Shown here in pieces: positions 37,022 to 46,497 of a DNA stretch of 64,000 nt (its first letter is position 1; each line of letters opens with the position of its first letter). The position numbers and the translations under genes are program-made. The notes beneath the pieces were generated by a model, which saw only the letters and a list, made by a program, of their open reading frames with translations, had not been told where the DNA came from and did no database searches. Origin of the DNA: Arthrobacter sp. CJ23 (lineage in GTDB: Bacteria > Actinomycetota > Actinomycetes > Actinomycetales > Micrococcaceae); assembly GCF_024741795.1 (NCBI RefSeq), contig NZ_CP102950.1, positions 1,550,001 to 1,614,000 of the forward strand, given 5' to 3'.

Positions 37022-37876
37022 GTGGCGATCGAGAAGAACACCCGGCAGCTGGACGAGGGCATCGTCCAGGACTTCAGTTCGCGCATGAGCTACGCCTCCT
37101 ACCTGCAGCTTCCCGTGCTGCTGAGCGCCCAGCAGCCCGTCAGCCAGCCCGTCCACCATGATGAGCTGCTGTTCATCATCCAACACCAGACCACCGAGCT
37201 CTGGTTCAAGCTGGTCCTGCACGAGCTGCGCAGCGCGGCCGGCTGGCTGCGCACGGACGAGCTTGGCGCCGCCCTCAAAGCCATCGCCCGGGTCAAGCAC
37301 ATCCAGAAGACGCTCACCGAGCAGTGGTCGGTCCTGGCCACGCTGACACCCACCGAGTATGCGCAGTTCCGCGGTTTCCTGGGCAGCTCCTCCGGTTTCC
37401 AGTCCAGCCAGTACCGGGCCGTGGAATTCATCCTGGGCAACAAGAACAGCAAGATGCTCCCCGTGTTCGACTCCGATCCCGAGGCGAAGGCCATGCTCGA
37501 GGAGCTGCTGCACGCCCCGAGCCTCTACGACGAATTCCTGGCCTACCTGCACCGCCAGGGCTTCGCGGTCCCGCCCACGCTGTTGGAGCGCGACGTCACC
37601 CAGGCCCACCAGTTCGAGCCGGCCCTGGTCCCCGTGTTCAAGCACATCTACGAACACGCCAAGGAAAACTGGGCAGCCTACGAGGCCTGCGAGGAACTCG
37701 TGGACCTGGAGGACAACTTCCAACTGTGGCGCTTCAGGCACCTTCGCACGGTCCAGCGGACCATCGGCATGAAGGGCGGAACGGGCGGCTCCACGGGGGC
37801 GGCCTTCCTGGAAAAGGCCCTCGAGTTGACCTTCTTCCCGGAACTCTTCGCGGTGCGCACCGAGATCGGAAAATGA
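37022..37876 (+). CDS. kynA: Tryptophan 2,3-dioxygenase
   Basis: 284 residues, normal length. A haem enzyme opening the indole ring of L-tryptophan to N-formylkynurenine. Signatures: SYASYLQLPVLLSAQ, FIIQHQTTELWFKLVLHELR, SSGFQSSQYRAVEFILG, and near the C-terminus WRFRHLRTVQRTIGMKGGTG with the haem-ligand His. Formamidase and kynureninase genes are not adjacent, so it is an orphan in the ribF-rpsO interval. GAAGGCGGG precedes the GTG. Confidence 0.95.
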   Translation: MAIEKNTRQLDEGIVQDFSSRMSYASYLQLPVLLSAQQPVSQPVHHDELLFIIQHQTTELWFKLVLHELRSAAGWLRTDELGAALKAIARVKHIQKTLTEQWSVLATLTPTEYAQFRGFLGSSSGFQSSQYRAVEFILGNKNSKMLPVFDSDPEAKAMLEELLHAPSLYDEFLAYLHRQGFAVPPTLLERDVTQAHQFEPALVPVFKHIYEHAKENWAAYEACEELVDLEDNFQLWRFRHLRTVQRTIGMKGGTGGSTGAAFLEKALELTFFPELFAVRTEIGK

Positions 37877-37947
37877 CCGCCCGGCAGCATGCAGCCGGTA
37901 CCCCGGGCGCATTCCGGGCACTGATGAGCAGGCTCACAGCACCGCTT

Positions 37948-37977
37948 TCGACAACTTTGCCGGCCTGACGGTAAACT
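37948..37977 (+). promoter_or_regulatory. Promoter upstream of rpsO
   Basis: -35 TCGACA (37948-37953) and -10 TAAACT (37972-37977) with an 18-base spacer. Predicted start near 37984 gives a leader of about 115 bases, which can fold: arms GCGCCTGCCG (38027-38036) and CGGC/AGGCGC (38051-38064). An S15 autoregulatory leader is possible. Confidence 0.45.
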
Positions 37978-38100
37978 GGTCTGTGGATCCGGCTGCAGTC
38001 CGTGGCGGCTGGACCTGTTTTTGTGTGCGCCTGCCGCAGCGAAGACAACCCGGCAGCGAGGCGCTGAATCGGGAAACACGGCACAACTCTAGGAGTTCAC

Positions 38101-38370
38101 GTGGCACTTGACGCCGCTGTAAAGCAGTCCATCATCAAGGAATACGCAACGTCTGAAGGCGACACCGGTTCGCCCGAGGTCCAGGTTGCTGTCCTGACCC
38201 AGCGGATCAAGGATCTGACTGAGCACATGAAGGAGCACAAGCACGACTTCCACACCCAGCGCGGTCTGCTGGCCATGGTTGGTCGTCGCAAGCGCATGCT
38301 TGGCTACCTGAAGAACACTGACATCGCCCGCTACCGTTCGCTCATCGAGCGCCTCGGCCTGCGCCGCTAG
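38101..38370 (+). CDS. rpsO: 30S ribosomal protein S15
   Basis: 89 residues, the normal size. All-helical; [37 protein letters not shown] and LIERLGLRR are the conserved rRNA-binding blocks for the 16S central domain. GTG start with AGGAG upstream. Own promoter and strong terminator, then pnp. Confidence 0.98.
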   Translation: MALDAAVKQSIIKEYATSEGDTGSPEVQVAVLTQRIKDLTEHMKEHKHDFHTQRGLLAMVGRRKRMLGYLKNTDIARYRSLIERLGLRR

Positions 38371-38382
38371 TCAGCTTTTAGG

Positions 38383-38412
38383 GGCGGCCCGATCCACTCG
38401 GACCGGGCCGCC
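38383..38412 (+). terminator. Terminator after rpsO
   Basis: Arms GGCGGCCCG (38383-38391) and CGGGCCGCC (38404-38412), 12-base loop, followed by TTCTTAG. 12 bases after the rpsO stop. Confidence 0.65.
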
Positions 38413-38486
38413 TTCTTAGAAAACAACTACATCAGGAATCAACCGCATCGCGCATTCGCGGTCCTCGGTAGTGATCCCCGGGAGCA

Positions 38487-38582
38487 GCCTTCGGTGACGA
38501 AGGCACGGCCCGTGGGTCTCGATCGATGACCGGGTGTCGTACAGGCCAACAAAAGACGTGGCCTGGGTTGATGCGGCGGACT
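38487..38582 (+). promoter_or_regulatory. Structured 5' leader of pnp
   Basis: Three successive potential hairpins upstream of pnp: GCCTTCG-GTGA-CGAAGGC (38487-38504) with a GNRA-type tetraloop, a CCCG...GGTC/GACC...GGG structure after it, and AGGCCA...TGGCCT. E. coli PNPase autoregulates through a leader hairpin cut by RNase III; a similar role here is inference. Confidence 0.35.
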
Positions 38583-38612
38583 TCCGTCACACAGAAACGG
38601 AGGTGACTCTCA

Positions 38613-40853
38613 ATGGAGGGTCCCGAAATCCAGTTCTCCGAAGCAATCATTGACAACGGCCGTTTCGGCAAGCGTGTCATCCGCTTCGAAACCGGCCGCC
38701 TTGCCAAGCAGGCAGCCGGCGCATCGATGGTCTACATCGACGAAGACACCGCACTCCTCTCGGCAACCACCGCGGGCAAGTCCCCGCGCGAAGGCTTCGA
38801 CTTCTTCCCGCTGACGGTTGACGTCGAAGAGCGCATGTACGCCGCCGGCCGCATCCCGGGCTCGTTCTTCCGCCGCGAAGGCCGCCCGTCCACCGAGGCC
38901 ATCCTGGCTTGCCGCCTCATGGACCGCCCGCTCCGCCCGGCCTTCGTGAAGGGCCTGCGCAACGAGGTCCAGATCGTGGTCACCGTGCTGTCGATCAACC
39001 CGGACGAGCTCTACGACGTTGTCGCCATCAACGCGTCCTCGATGTCCACCCAGCTGTCCGGCCTCCCGTTCTCCGGCCCGATCGGCGGCGTCCGCGTTGC
39101 CCTCATCGCCGACGAGCAGGGTTCGCAGTGGGTTGCCTTCCCGAAGCACTCCCAGCTTGAGAACGCCGTGTTCAACATGGTTGTGGCCGGCCGCATCGCC
39201 GGTGACGACGTCGCCATCATGATGGTTGAAGCCGAAGCAACGGACAACTCCTGGGCACTCATCAAGGAACAGGGCGCCACCGCCCCCACCGAAGAGGTCG
39301 TCTCCGAGGGCCTCGAGGCTGCCAAGCCGTTCATCAAGGCTCTGTGTGAAGCACAGGCTGACCTTGCTGCACGCGCCGCCAAGCCCACCGTTGAGTTCCC
39401 GGTGTTCCTGGACTACCAGGACGACACCTACGCAGCTGTTGAGGCCGCCGCCGCCGACAAGCTGGCTGCTGTCTTCCAGATCGCCGACAAGCAGGAGCGC
39501 GACAACGCTTCCGACGAGCTCAAGGACGAAGTCCTGGGCGCCCTTGCCGGACAGTTCGAAGGCCGCGAGAAGGAGCTGTCCGCAGCGTTCCGCTCGGTCA
39601 CCAAGCACGTTGTGCGCCAGCGCATCCTCAAGGACCAGGTCCGCATCGACGGCCGTGGCCTGACGGACATCCGCCAGCTCACCGCCGAGGTCGAGGTTCT
39701 GCCCCGCGTTCACGGTTCTGCGATCTTCGAGCGCGGCGAAACCCAGATCATGGGTGTCACCACGCTGAACATGCTCAAGATGGAGCAGCAGATCGACTCC
39801 CTGTCGCCGGTAACGCGCAAGCGCTACATGCACAACTACAACTTCCCGCCGTACTCCACCGGTGAGACCGGCCGCGTCGGTTCCCCGAAGCGCCGCGAAA
39901 TCGGCCACGGTGCACTCGCCGAGCGCGCCATCATGCCGGTGCTGCCGTCCCGCGAGGAATTCCCGTACGCCATCCGCCAGGTGTCTGAGGCTCTCAGCTC
40001 CAACGGTTCGACGTCGATGGGTTCCGTCTGCGCCTCCACGCTGTCGCTGCTCAATGCCGGTGTTCCGCTGAAGGCCGCCGTTGCAGGCATCGCCATGGGC
40101 CTGGTCTCCGACCAGGTTGACGGCCAGACCCGCTACGCAGCCCTGACCGACATCCTCGGCGCCGAAGACGCTTTCGGCGACATGGACTTCAAGGTTGCCG
40201 GTACCTCCGAGTTCGTCACGGCCATCCAGCTGGACACCAAGCTCGACGGCATCCCGGCTTCCGTGCTGGCAGCAGCACTGAAGCAGGCCCGCGAAGCACG
40301 CCTGCACATCCTCGAGGTCATCAACGCCGCGATCGACACCCCGGACGAGCTCTCCGAGTTCGCACCGCGCGTCATCGCGGTCAAGATCCCCGTTGACAAG
40401 ATCGGCGAGGTCATCGGCCCCAAGGGCAAGATGATCAACCAGATCCAGGAAGACACGGGCGCGGACATCTCCATCGAAGATGACGGCACGGTCTACATCG
40501 GCGCCACCAACGGTCCGTCTGCCGACGCAGCACGCTCCGCCATCAACGCCATCGCCAACCCGCAGGTTCCGGAAATCGGCGAGCGCTACCTGGGTACGGT
40601 CGTCAAGACCACCACCTTCGGCGCCTTCATTTCCCTGACCCCGGGCAAGGACGGCCTTCTGCACATCTCCGAGCTGCGCAAGCTGGCCAACGGCAAGCGC
40701 GTGGACAACGTCGACGACGTCGTCGCTGTCGGCCAGAAGATCCAGGTCGAGATCACCAAGATCGACGACCGCGGCAAGCTCTCCCTCTCCCCGGTTGTGG
40801 CCGAAGAAGAGGGCGCTGAGTCCGAGGACGCTGCAGAGGAATCCGCAGAGTAG
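38613..40853 (+). CDS. pnp: Polyribonucleotide nucleotidyltransferase (PNPase)
   Basis: 746 residues. Phosphorolytic 3'-5' exoribonuclease of mRNA decay. Order: first RNase PH domain with [20 protein letters not shown], an all-helical linker, second RNase PH domain with [22 protein letters not shown] domain [20 protein letters not shown]1 domain [20 protein letters not shown], and an acidic tail. ACGGAGGTG precedes the ATG at a normal spacing. Confidence 0.97.
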   Translation: MEGPEIQFSEAIIDNGRFGKRVIRFETGRLAKQAAGASMVYIDEDTALLSATTAGKSPREGFDFFPLTVDVEERMYAAGRIPGSFFRREGRPSTEAILACRLMDRPLRPAFVKGLRNEVQIVVTVLSINPDELYDVVAINASSMSTQLSGLPFSGPIGGVRVALIADEQGSQWVAFPKHSQLENAVFNMVVAGRIAGDDVAIMMVEAEATDNSWALIKEQGATAPTEEVVSEGLEAAKPFIKALCEAQADLAARAAKPTVEFPVFLDYQDDTYAAVEAAAADKLAAVFQIADKQERDNASDELKDEVLGALAGQFEGREKELSAAFRSVTKHVVRQRILKDQVRIDGRGLTDIRQLTAEVEVLPRVHGSAIFERGETQIMGVTTLNMLKMEQQIDSLSPVTRKRYMHNYNFPPYSTGETGRVGSPKRREIGHGALAERAIMPVLPSREEFPYAIRQVSEALSSNGSTSMGSVCASTLSLLNAGVPLKAAVAGIAMGLVSDQVDGQTRYAALTDILGAEDAFGDMDFKVAGTSEFVTAIQLDTKLDGIPASVLAAALKQAREARLHILEVINAAIDTPDELSEFAPRVIAVKIPVDKIGEVIGPKGKMINQIQEDTGADISIEDDGTVYIGATNGPSADAARSAINAIANPQVPEIGERYLGTVVKTTTFGAFISLTPGKDGLLHISELRKLANGKRVDNVDDVVAVGQKIQVEITKIDDRGKLSLSPVVAEEEGAESEDAAEESAE

Positions 40854-40876
40854 CCTGAACGCAGGCAGTACCCGGC

Positions 40877-40914
40877 GGGGCCGGTGGGCTTTGAGAACAA
40901 GCTCCACCGGCCCC
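40877..40914 (+). terminator. Terminator after pnp
   Basis: 11-base-pair arms GGGGCCGGTGG (40877-40887) and CCACCGGCCCC (40904-40914), extended inward by GCTT/AAGC with a bulged A, followed by a CTTTAA tail. Confidence 0.6.
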
Positions 40915-41026
40915 TCCGGGCTTTAACACCAAGCACCAAAACCACCCGCCGTGCAATCGCGCCACTGGTACGATTGCAGGCAGATTTGGCCCGCCGAACG
41001 GGCTTCCGCAGAACCGAAAGGCCTTG

Positions 41027-42370
41027 ATGACTGTCGTACCCTTGCCGCTGGAGCAGACTCTTCCCGGCGGCGAATTGATCCATGGTGCCGAGGGCGGCTC
41101 CGTAGTCCGTCGCTCGGTCCTTCCGGGCGGCGTACGGGTTCTCACCGAGGCCATGCCGGGGCAGCGTTCTGCCACCATCGGATTCTGGGTGGCCGTCGGA
41201 TCCCGCGACGAAGCCGAAGGCCAGCACGGCTCCACGCACTTCCTGGAGCACCTGCTGTTCAAGGGCACCAAGCGGCGCACCGCCCTGGAGATCGCCTCCG
41301 CCTTTGACGAGGTGGGCGGCGAGTCCAACGCGGCCACTGCCAAGGAAAGCACCTGCTACTTCGCCCGCGTCCTGGACACCGATCTGCCCATGGCCATCGA
41401 CGTCATTGCCGACATGATCACCGGCGCCGTGCTGGACCCGGCGGAGCTGGAGCAGGAACGCGACGTCATCCTCGAGGAAATCGCCATGGACAGCGACGAC
41501 CCCACGGACGTCGCGCACGAGAACTTTGTTGCCGCGGTGCTCGGCAGCCACCCCCTGGCCCGGCCCATCGGTGGCACGCCGGCCGCCATCAAGGCCGTGC
41601 CCCGGGATTCCGTTTGGGAGCACTACCGGCGCTACTACCGCCCGGAGGAGCTGGTCATCACGGCGGCAGGCGGCCTTGACCACGACGTCGTGTGCGGTCT
41701 GGTGCTCGACGCCCTGCGGTCCGCCGGCTGGGAACTGGCCGAGGACGCCGCTCCGGTGGAGCGCCGCGCCACCCAGCGGGCGGAAATCACCGGCACAGCC
41801 GGTCTCCACGTGGTCAAGCGCCCTGTGGAACAGGCCAACATCATCATGGGCTGCCCCAGCATTGTGGCAACGGACAGCCAGCGCTTCGTCATGAGCGTCC
41901 TCAACGCCGTCCTGGGCGGCGGCATGTCCTCCAGGCTCTTCCAGGAAATCCGCGAAAAGCGCGGCCTCGTCTACTCCACCTACTCCTTCGCGTCCGCCTA
42001 CGCCGATGCCGGCTACTTCGGCATGTACGCCGGCTGCACGCCGTCGAAGGTCAAGCAGGTCCTGGGGCTGCTCGGCGCCGAGCTGGACAAGCTCGCCACC
42101 GACGGCATCACCGACGAAGAGCTGCGCAAGGCCGTTGGCCAGCTGTGCGGCGGAATCGTCCTGGCACTCGAAGACACGGGCTCGCGGATGTCCCGGCTGG
42201 GCCGCGCGGAACTGGTATCCGGCGAATTCCAGGACATCGACGAGACCCTTGCCACGATCAAGGCCGTCACTGCCGAGCAGGTCCAGGAGCTGGCACGCGT
42301 GCTGGCCGCGGCGCCGCGCACCGTGACCGTAGTGGGGCCCTTCGAGGAAACCGAGACCTTCGGGCTCTGA
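41027..42370 (+). CDS. M16-family zinc metallopeptidase (PepR-like)
   Basis: 447 residues. The inverted zinc motif HFLEH is at 71-75, with the third ligand Glu in ESNAATAKEST about 75 residues later. An M16B single-subunit peptidase resembling mitochondrial processing peptidase beta; the inactive C-terminal half has IREKRGLVYSTYSF. The ATG at 41027 has GAAAGG upstream; the TTG one codon earlier is less likely. Follows pnp as in mycobacterial pepR. Confidence 0.9.
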   Translation: MTVVPLPLEQTLPGGELIHGAEGGSVVRRSVLPGGVRVLTEAMPGQRSATIGFWVAVGSRDEAEGQHGSTHFLEHLLFKGTKRRTALEIASAFDEVGGESNAATAKESTCYFARVLDTDLPMAIDVIADMITGAVLDPAELEQERDVILEEIAMDSDDPTDVAHENFVAAVLGSHPLARPIGGTPAAIKAVPRDSVWEHYRRYYRPEELVITAAGGLDHDVVCGLVLDALRSAGWELAEDAAPVERRATQRAEITGTAGLHVVKRPVEQANIIMGCPSIVATDSQRFVMSVLNAVLGGGMSSRLFQEIREKRGLVYSTYSFASAYADAGYFGMYAGCTPSKVKQVLGLLGAELDKLATDGITDEELRKAVGQLCGGIVLALEDTGSRMSRLGRAELVSGEFQDIDETLATIKAVTAEQVQELARVLAAAPRTVTVVGPFEETETFGL

Positions 42371-42475
42371 CGCACTGCCCGCGTAGGGCCTGCGGCCCGG
42401 GAGTCCCGGGGCGCAGACTCTGGACTTGCCCCGCCGCGGGCACGATGATGGTGCCCAGCGGACATTGGAGGCGCC

Positions 42476-42961
42476 ATGGACTTTCCCTTGACGGGGCGCG
42501 CCGGGGATGCGTTGAAGGCTTTCATCGGCCAGTGGCGGGGCATCACTGAGCTCGCGGCCTCGCCGTGGGGCCCGGCCCGGACCGCAGACGCCGAGGCCAG
42601 CTTCACACGCGCCGCCGGCGGCTACGCCGTGGTGCAGAGCTACCGGCACAAAGAGCCGGACGGTTCGCACTTTGAGGGACATGGCATGTTCACCCTCGAC
42701 CCCGGGCACGGGGAAACTCTCTGGTACTACGTGGACAGCATGGGCCGCCCGCCCGCGGCACCGTCACGCGGATCCTGGCATGAGGGCGTGCTGACCGTGG
42801 AGCGGCGCACCGCCTACGGGGTGGCCCGGCATGCCTTCCGTGTGGAGGACGGCGTCCTGATCCACACGGCCGAGCTCCGGCTCGAGGGGGCTTCCGTATT
42901 CAGCCCCTTGCTGAGCTCGGTGTTCCGCCGTGTCCAGGTGCCGGGCATTCAAGCGAGCTGA
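42476..42961 (+). CDS. DUF1579-like protein of unknown function
   Basis: 161 residues, a lipocalin-like beta-barrel pattern: FIGQWRGITELAASPWGP, then YAVVQSYRHKEPDGSHFEGH, GETLWYYVDSMG and HAFRVEDGVLIHTAEL. This resembles DUF1579-type proteins, which have no settled function. Good ribosome binding site (TTGGAGGCGCC). Stands between the M16 peptidase and a converging ABC-F gene. Confidence 0.7.
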   Translation: MDFPLTGRAGDALKAFIGQWRGITELAASPWGPARTADAEASFTRAAGGYAVVQSYRHKEPDGSHFEGHGMFTLDPGHGETLWYYVDSMGRPPAAPSRGSWHEGVLTVERRTAYGVARHAFRVEDGVLIHTAELRLEGASVFSPLLSSVFRRVQVPGIQAS

Positions 42962-42995
42962 CGGCACAGGGTCCTGGCACCCGGCATCCCGACAG

Positions 42996-44591
42996 TCAGG
43001 CGGCGAGCACCTCGACGTCGGCCGGCTTCCCGGCGTCGCGTCCGAAGACCAGTCGCTTGGTGGCGATCTTGTCGGTGAAGAAACGGTCGTGGCTGACCAC
43101 CACCACGGCTCCGGGGAAGTGCAGCAGCGCCCGTTCCATGACCTGCGTGCTGGACAGGTCCAGGTGGTTGGTCGGCTCGTCCAGGAGCAGGACGGAGGCG
43201 CCGGAGAGCAGGCATTGTGCCAGTGCCACGCGCGCCCGCTGTCCGCCGGACAGGTTCCCGATCCGCTGCCTCAGATCGGCTTCGGAAAACTGGAACATGG
43301 CCAGGAAGCGGTTCACGGACTTCTTGGTGGCCGTGAGCGCCAGGCTGTCCGGCATGGCGTTGACCGCATGGGTGACGGTGTCGTTCTCGTCGAGCCCGGC
43401 AAGGATCTGGTTGTAGGAAACCACGCCGGCGCCCTTGGCCCAGACGACCTCGCCGGAATCGGCCGCTTCCTCCCCGGTCAGGGCCCGGAGCAGGGTGGAC
43501 TTGCCGCTGCCGTTGGATCCGAGGACCACGATCCGGTTGCCGCGCCGGATTTCGAAGCTCAGCCCGCTGAACAGTGTCCTGCCGCCGTAGGACTTGCCCA
43601 GCGATTCCACCCGGCACAGCACGTCCTTGACGTGCAGGCCGCCGTAGATTTCGGTGATGATCTTGTCCACCGGGCGCGGCGCACGGGACTTCTTGATCTT
43701 GGCCAGCTGGTTCCCCAGGCCCTTGCCGGCGGCCTTGGCGGCTTCGCGCCGGTCGGAGATTCCCTCGGCCTCGAAGGCCAGGAGTTCGGACTCGTGCATG
43801 AACTGGCTTTCCAGGGTCTTGAGCCGGAACTGCTTGGCGGTCACGTACTCGCCGAAGTTGCCCGGGTACTCGTGAAGGTGGTAATTCTCCACCTCGATGA
43901 TGCGGGTGACCACGGAATCCAGGAACTGCCGGTCGTGCGAGACGATGATCGCCGCGCCCTTGAAGGAAGGGAACCATCCTTCAAGCCATTCGACGCCGGC
44001 CACGTCCAGGTAGTTGGTGGGTTCATCCAGCAGCAGCACGTCCGGTGCCTCGAGCAGGATTTTGGCCAGGGCCGCACGGTTGCGCCAGCCGCCGGACAAC
44101 GCGTCGATCGCGCAGCTGCGGTGCGCTTCGTTGAAGCCCAGGGTGGTGAGGACCTTCTCGATGCTCCGCTGGTAGTCCCAGCCGTCCAAGCGGTCCATGT
44201 CCTCGAACAGTCCTGACTGCCGGTGGATCAGCCGGTCGAGTTCGGCGGGGTCGGATGGATCCGCGGCGATGGCAGCATCGATGTCCGCCAGCTCGGCCTC
44301 GATGGCCTTGATGTGCGCAAACAGCCCGTCCAGGACCTCCAGGATGCTCGCGTCGCCGTCGAGCTCCGAGAACTGGGAGAAATAGCCCACCTTGGTGCCC
44401 AGCTCGAGGGTGACCGTCCCGGCGTCGGGCGCCACCTGGTCCAGGATCATCTTCAGGAGGGTGGACTTGCCGGAGCCGTTCTTGCCGATCAGGCCCACCC
44501 GGTCCCCGGATTCAAGCCGGAAAAACGCTTCGCGCAGAACCTGCACATTGTCGAAGCGGACGCTGACGTCGTGCAGCCGGATCAGGCTCAT
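42996..44591 (-). CDS. ABC-F family ATP-binding protein
   Basis: 531 residues with two ATPase domains and no membrane part. Domain 1: LIGKNGSGKSTLL, LSGGWRNRAALA, DVLLLDEPTNYLD. Domain 2: VLGSNGSGKSTLLRALTG, LSGGQRARVALAQCLLSG, VLLLDEPTNHLDL. The interdomain linker is Lys/Arg-rich (LAKIKKSRAPRPVDKI). ABC-F proteins act on the ribosome, in translation control or in protection against ribosome-binding antibiotics; subclass not determinable by eye. Confidence 0.9.
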   Translation of the reverse strand: MSLIRLHDVSVRFDNVQVLREAFFRLESGDRVGLIGKNGSGKSTLLKMILDQVAPDAGTVTLELGTKVGYFSQFSELDGDASILEVLDGLFAHIKAIEAELADIDAAIAADPSDPAELDRLIHRQSGLFEDMDRLDGWDYQRSIEKVLTTLGFNEAHRSCAIDALSGGWRNRAALAKILLEAPDVLLLDEPTNYLDVAGVEWLEGWFPSFKGAAIIVSHDRQFLDSVVTRIIEVENYHLHEYPGNFGEYVTAKQFRLKTLESQFMHESELLAFEAEGISDRREAAKAAGKGLGNQLAKIKKSRAPRPVDKIITEIYGGLHVKDVLCRVESLGKSYGGRTLFSGLSFEIRRGNRIVVLGSNGSGKSTLLRALTGEEAADSGEVVWAKGAGVVSYNQILAGLDENDTVTHAVNAMPDSLALTATKKSVNRFLAMFQFSEADLRQRIGNLSGGQRARVALAQCLLSGASVLLLDEPTNHLDLSSTQVMERALLHFPGAVVVVSHDRFFTDKIATKRLVFGRDAGKPADVEVLAA

Positions 44592-44657
44592 GGGGTGATG
44601 TCCTATCGAGGGGGAAGCGGCCCACGGTCTTGCGACGCCGTGCGGCCAGACTCGATT

Positions 44658-44969
44658 CTACCGGGAACCCGGCTGCGGCCCGGCGAGCGTCGAATGGGCG
44701 GTCTCCACGATCCGCGCCTGCGGAGACCCGATCAGCGCCGGGGCGGCCGGTGAGTTCCAGACCCTCTGCTGCAGGGCGGCGAGCAGCGCTGCAGCCTGTT
44801 CCCGGCGCTCGAAGTCCAGTTCCACCACCACGTATGCGGCGTCGTCCACGGGCCGGCCGATCCGGTACGCGAGGACCCCCGAGCCCGCCCGGTCCAGCGG
44901 ATCCCGGTCAAAGGCCGCCTTCCACAAAGTGAAGTCCGTGATTGAGTGTTCAATCTGAAGCGTGTACAT
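44658..44969 (-). CDS. Small dimeric-barrel-like protein (antibiotic biosynthesis monooxygenase-like)
   Basis: 103 residues with a ferredoxin-like pattern: MYTLQIEHSITDFTLWKAAF, VLAYRIGRPVDDAAYVVVEL and LLAALQQRVWNSP. Resembles cyclase/monooxygenase-like dimeric alpha-beta barrels; no specific function. The ATG at 44969 (AAAGGA upstream) is preferred over one five codons earlier. Divergent from the LuxR-type regulator, whose operator-like palindrome lies 57 bases upstream. Confidence 0.65.
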   Translation of the reverse strand: MYTLQIEHSITDFTLWKAAFDRDPLDRAGSGVLAYRIGRPVDDAAYVVVELDFERREQAAALLAALQQRVWNSPAAPALIGSPQARIVETAHSTLAGPQPGSR

Positions 44970-45025
44970 GGCTGGTCCTTTCATGGTCCGTACGGCGCCA
45001 GCCTAGGCACCTGGCCAGGGGTGGG

Positions 45026-45047
45026 GTATCCCAGAATTCTGGGGTAC
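45026..45047. promoter_or_regulatory. Operator-like palindrome upstream of the LuxR-type gene
   Basis: CCCAGAATTCTGGG (45030-45043) is a perfect 14-base palindrome, extendable to 22 bases with one mismatched pair. Its centre is about 43 bases upstream of the predicted leaderless start of the LuxR-type gene, the usual position of LuxR/FixJ-type activator sites. Confidence 0.55.
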
Positions 45048-45067
45048 AGGGCGCGGCAGGCCCGGGG

Positions 45068-45073
45068 CATACT
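45068..45073 (+). promoter_or_regulatory. Leaderless-type -10 element (CATACT)
   Basis: CATACT ends six bases before the ATG of the LuxR-type regulator gene; weak ribosome binding site only. Confidence 0.4.
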
Positions 45074-45079
45074 GGGACC

Positions 45080-46204
45080 ATGGCAAGCTCGTGTGCGCTG
45101 AGCCGCAGCAGGGAGCGGATGGAGACGCTGTTCCAGTCCTCCGCCGATGGCCACGCCCTGCGCGTCGAGGCCCTCGAAGAGCTTCGCCTTACCCTCGGAT
45201 TCAGTGCCTTCGTGTGGCCCCTCGCAGACCCGGAAACGGCAACGGGCGTCGCCCCCTTGGCCGAACTGCACTCAGCCCGCGATCTGCCGCTCCTGATCAA
45301 AGGCAAGTACGCCAGCACCGTGAACCGCTGGACGGCGTTGTCCCTGGCCGCAACACCGGTGGGCACGCTCAGGTCCAGCACAGCCGGCGGCGCGGCAGGC
45401 GCCGGCGGGCTGTGGGAAGACATGCTGCGGGGCCAGGGCGTGGGGGACGTTGCCTCGGTGGTCCATGCAGACCAATACGGCATCTGGTCCTGGCTGGACT
45501 TGTGGCGGGATGCCGGTGACGCGCCGTTCAGTGAATCCGAGACGGCGTTCCTAGCCTCCCTGGCGCCGGCCATGACACGCGGGTTGCGCCGCAGCTGCGC
45601 CCGGCAATTCCAGGCAGGGGCCGTGCCTGCAAAACCGGCACCACCGCAGGCCGACCTGGTGGTGGACGAAGATATGGGAGTCCTGGGGCAGACCGCCTCG
45701 GCCGGGGCGTGGCTCTCGCTTCTGCAGCGCGCGCCCGGACCCTATTCCGGCATTCCGGCGGAGGTATTCAACGTGGTGGGACAGCTCCTGGCGAAGGAGG
45801 CCAGGGTGGATCACCATGCCGCGGCAGCCCGTGTCCACATCGGTTCGGGACGGTGGGCCGCCCTCCGCGCCGCCCGGATGGACCGGCCGTGGAGCGCAGG
45901 CCACGATGCGGCGACGCCGCAGGCCCCGGCCATTGCAGTCACCATCCAGGAGTGCCTGCCGGCCGCACGGCTGGGGGTGTTTGTCCGCGCCTACGGGCTC
46001 ACCCCGCGCGAACGCCAGGCCCTTGCCCTCCTGGCCGCTGGCCTCGAAAACGAGGCACTAGCCGGGCGCATGGGCATCGCCGGCTACACGGTGCAGGACC
46101 ATTTCAAGGCGATCTTCGCCAAGACGGGCATGCGGAGCCGGGCCGGGGTTCTCGCACTGGCGCTCGGCGGCAGCGCTGCAGACGACGCCGCGTACGGCGG
46201 CTGA
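45080..46204 (+). CDS. LuxR-type (helix-turn-helix) transcriptional regulator
   Basis: 374 residues. The C-terminal LuxR DNA-binding domain is YGLTPRERQALALLAAGLEN followed by EALAGRMGIAGYTVQDHFKA and IFAKTGMRSRAGVLALAL. The N-terminal 300 residues look like a sensory region with a GAF-like fold (LTLGFSAFVWPLAD; GIWSWLDLWRDAGDAPFSES), but no known ligand motif is clear. The ATG at 45080 is chosen for its leaderless promoter. Regulates probably itself and the divergent small gene through the palindrome at 45026-45047. Confidence 0.82.
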   Translation: MASSCALSRSRERMETLFQSSADGHALRVEALEELRLTLGFSAFVWPLADPETATGVAPLAELHSARDLPLLIKGKYASTVNRWTALSLAATPVGTLRSSTAGGAAGAGGLWEDMLRGQGVGDVASVVHADQYGIWSWLDLWRDAGDAPFSESETAFLASLAPAMTRGLRRSCARQFQAGAVPAKPAPPQADLVVDEDMGVLGQTASAGAWLSLLQRAPGPYSGIPAEVFNVVGQLLAKEARVDHHAAAARVHIGSGRWAALRAARMDRPWSAGHDAATPQAPAIAVTIQECLPAARLGVFVRAYGLTPRERQALALLAAGLENEALAGRMGIAGYTVQDHFKAIFAKTGMRSRAGVLALALGGSAADDAAYGG

Positions 46205-46226
46205 GACCGGCGCCGTCGGGCTCTGG

Positions 46227-46493
46227 TTATCCGCCGGCGAACGGCGGGAGGACGTCCACCACGTCTTCCGCGCCGAGAGGAGCGGTGCGGTCCCGGACGG
46301 CTATTTCGTTGCGCAGGAAGCTGCTGCGTGCGATGATCCGGGCCAGCGGGGGAGTGCCTTCCGGAGGCAGGGGGCGTTCGACGGCGAGCGCGGCTTCGAG
46401 GAGCGCTTCCAGGCTGCTGCCCTCGGGCAGGGCGTGGTGTTCTTCCTCGACACCTGCGGCGGCGCGTGCGGCAGCGAAGTAACGGACGAGCAA
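46227..46493 (-). CDS. moaD: MoaD/ThiS-family sulfur carrier, molybdopterin synthase small subunit
   Basis: 88 residues, beta-grasp fold, ending in the Gly-Gly tail (LPPFAGG) that is thiocarboxylated to donate sulfur to precursor Z. Start is TTG at 46493; its GGAGG ribosome binding site is made from the last two glycine codons of moaA, eight bases upstream, so the two genes are coupled with only a 4-base gap. MoaE, its partner, is encoded at 53643. Confidence 0.85.
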   Translation of the reverse strand: MLVRYFAAARAAAGVEEEHHALPEGSSLEALLEAALAVERPLPPEGTPPLARIIARSSFLRNEIAVRDRTAPLGAEDVVDVLPPFAGG

Positions 46494-46497
46494 GGGT

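Noticed and set aside
38610..42709. Antisense frames opposite pnp and the M16 gene
   Set aside because: Same shadow effect; no ribosome binding sites and no recognisable protein features.
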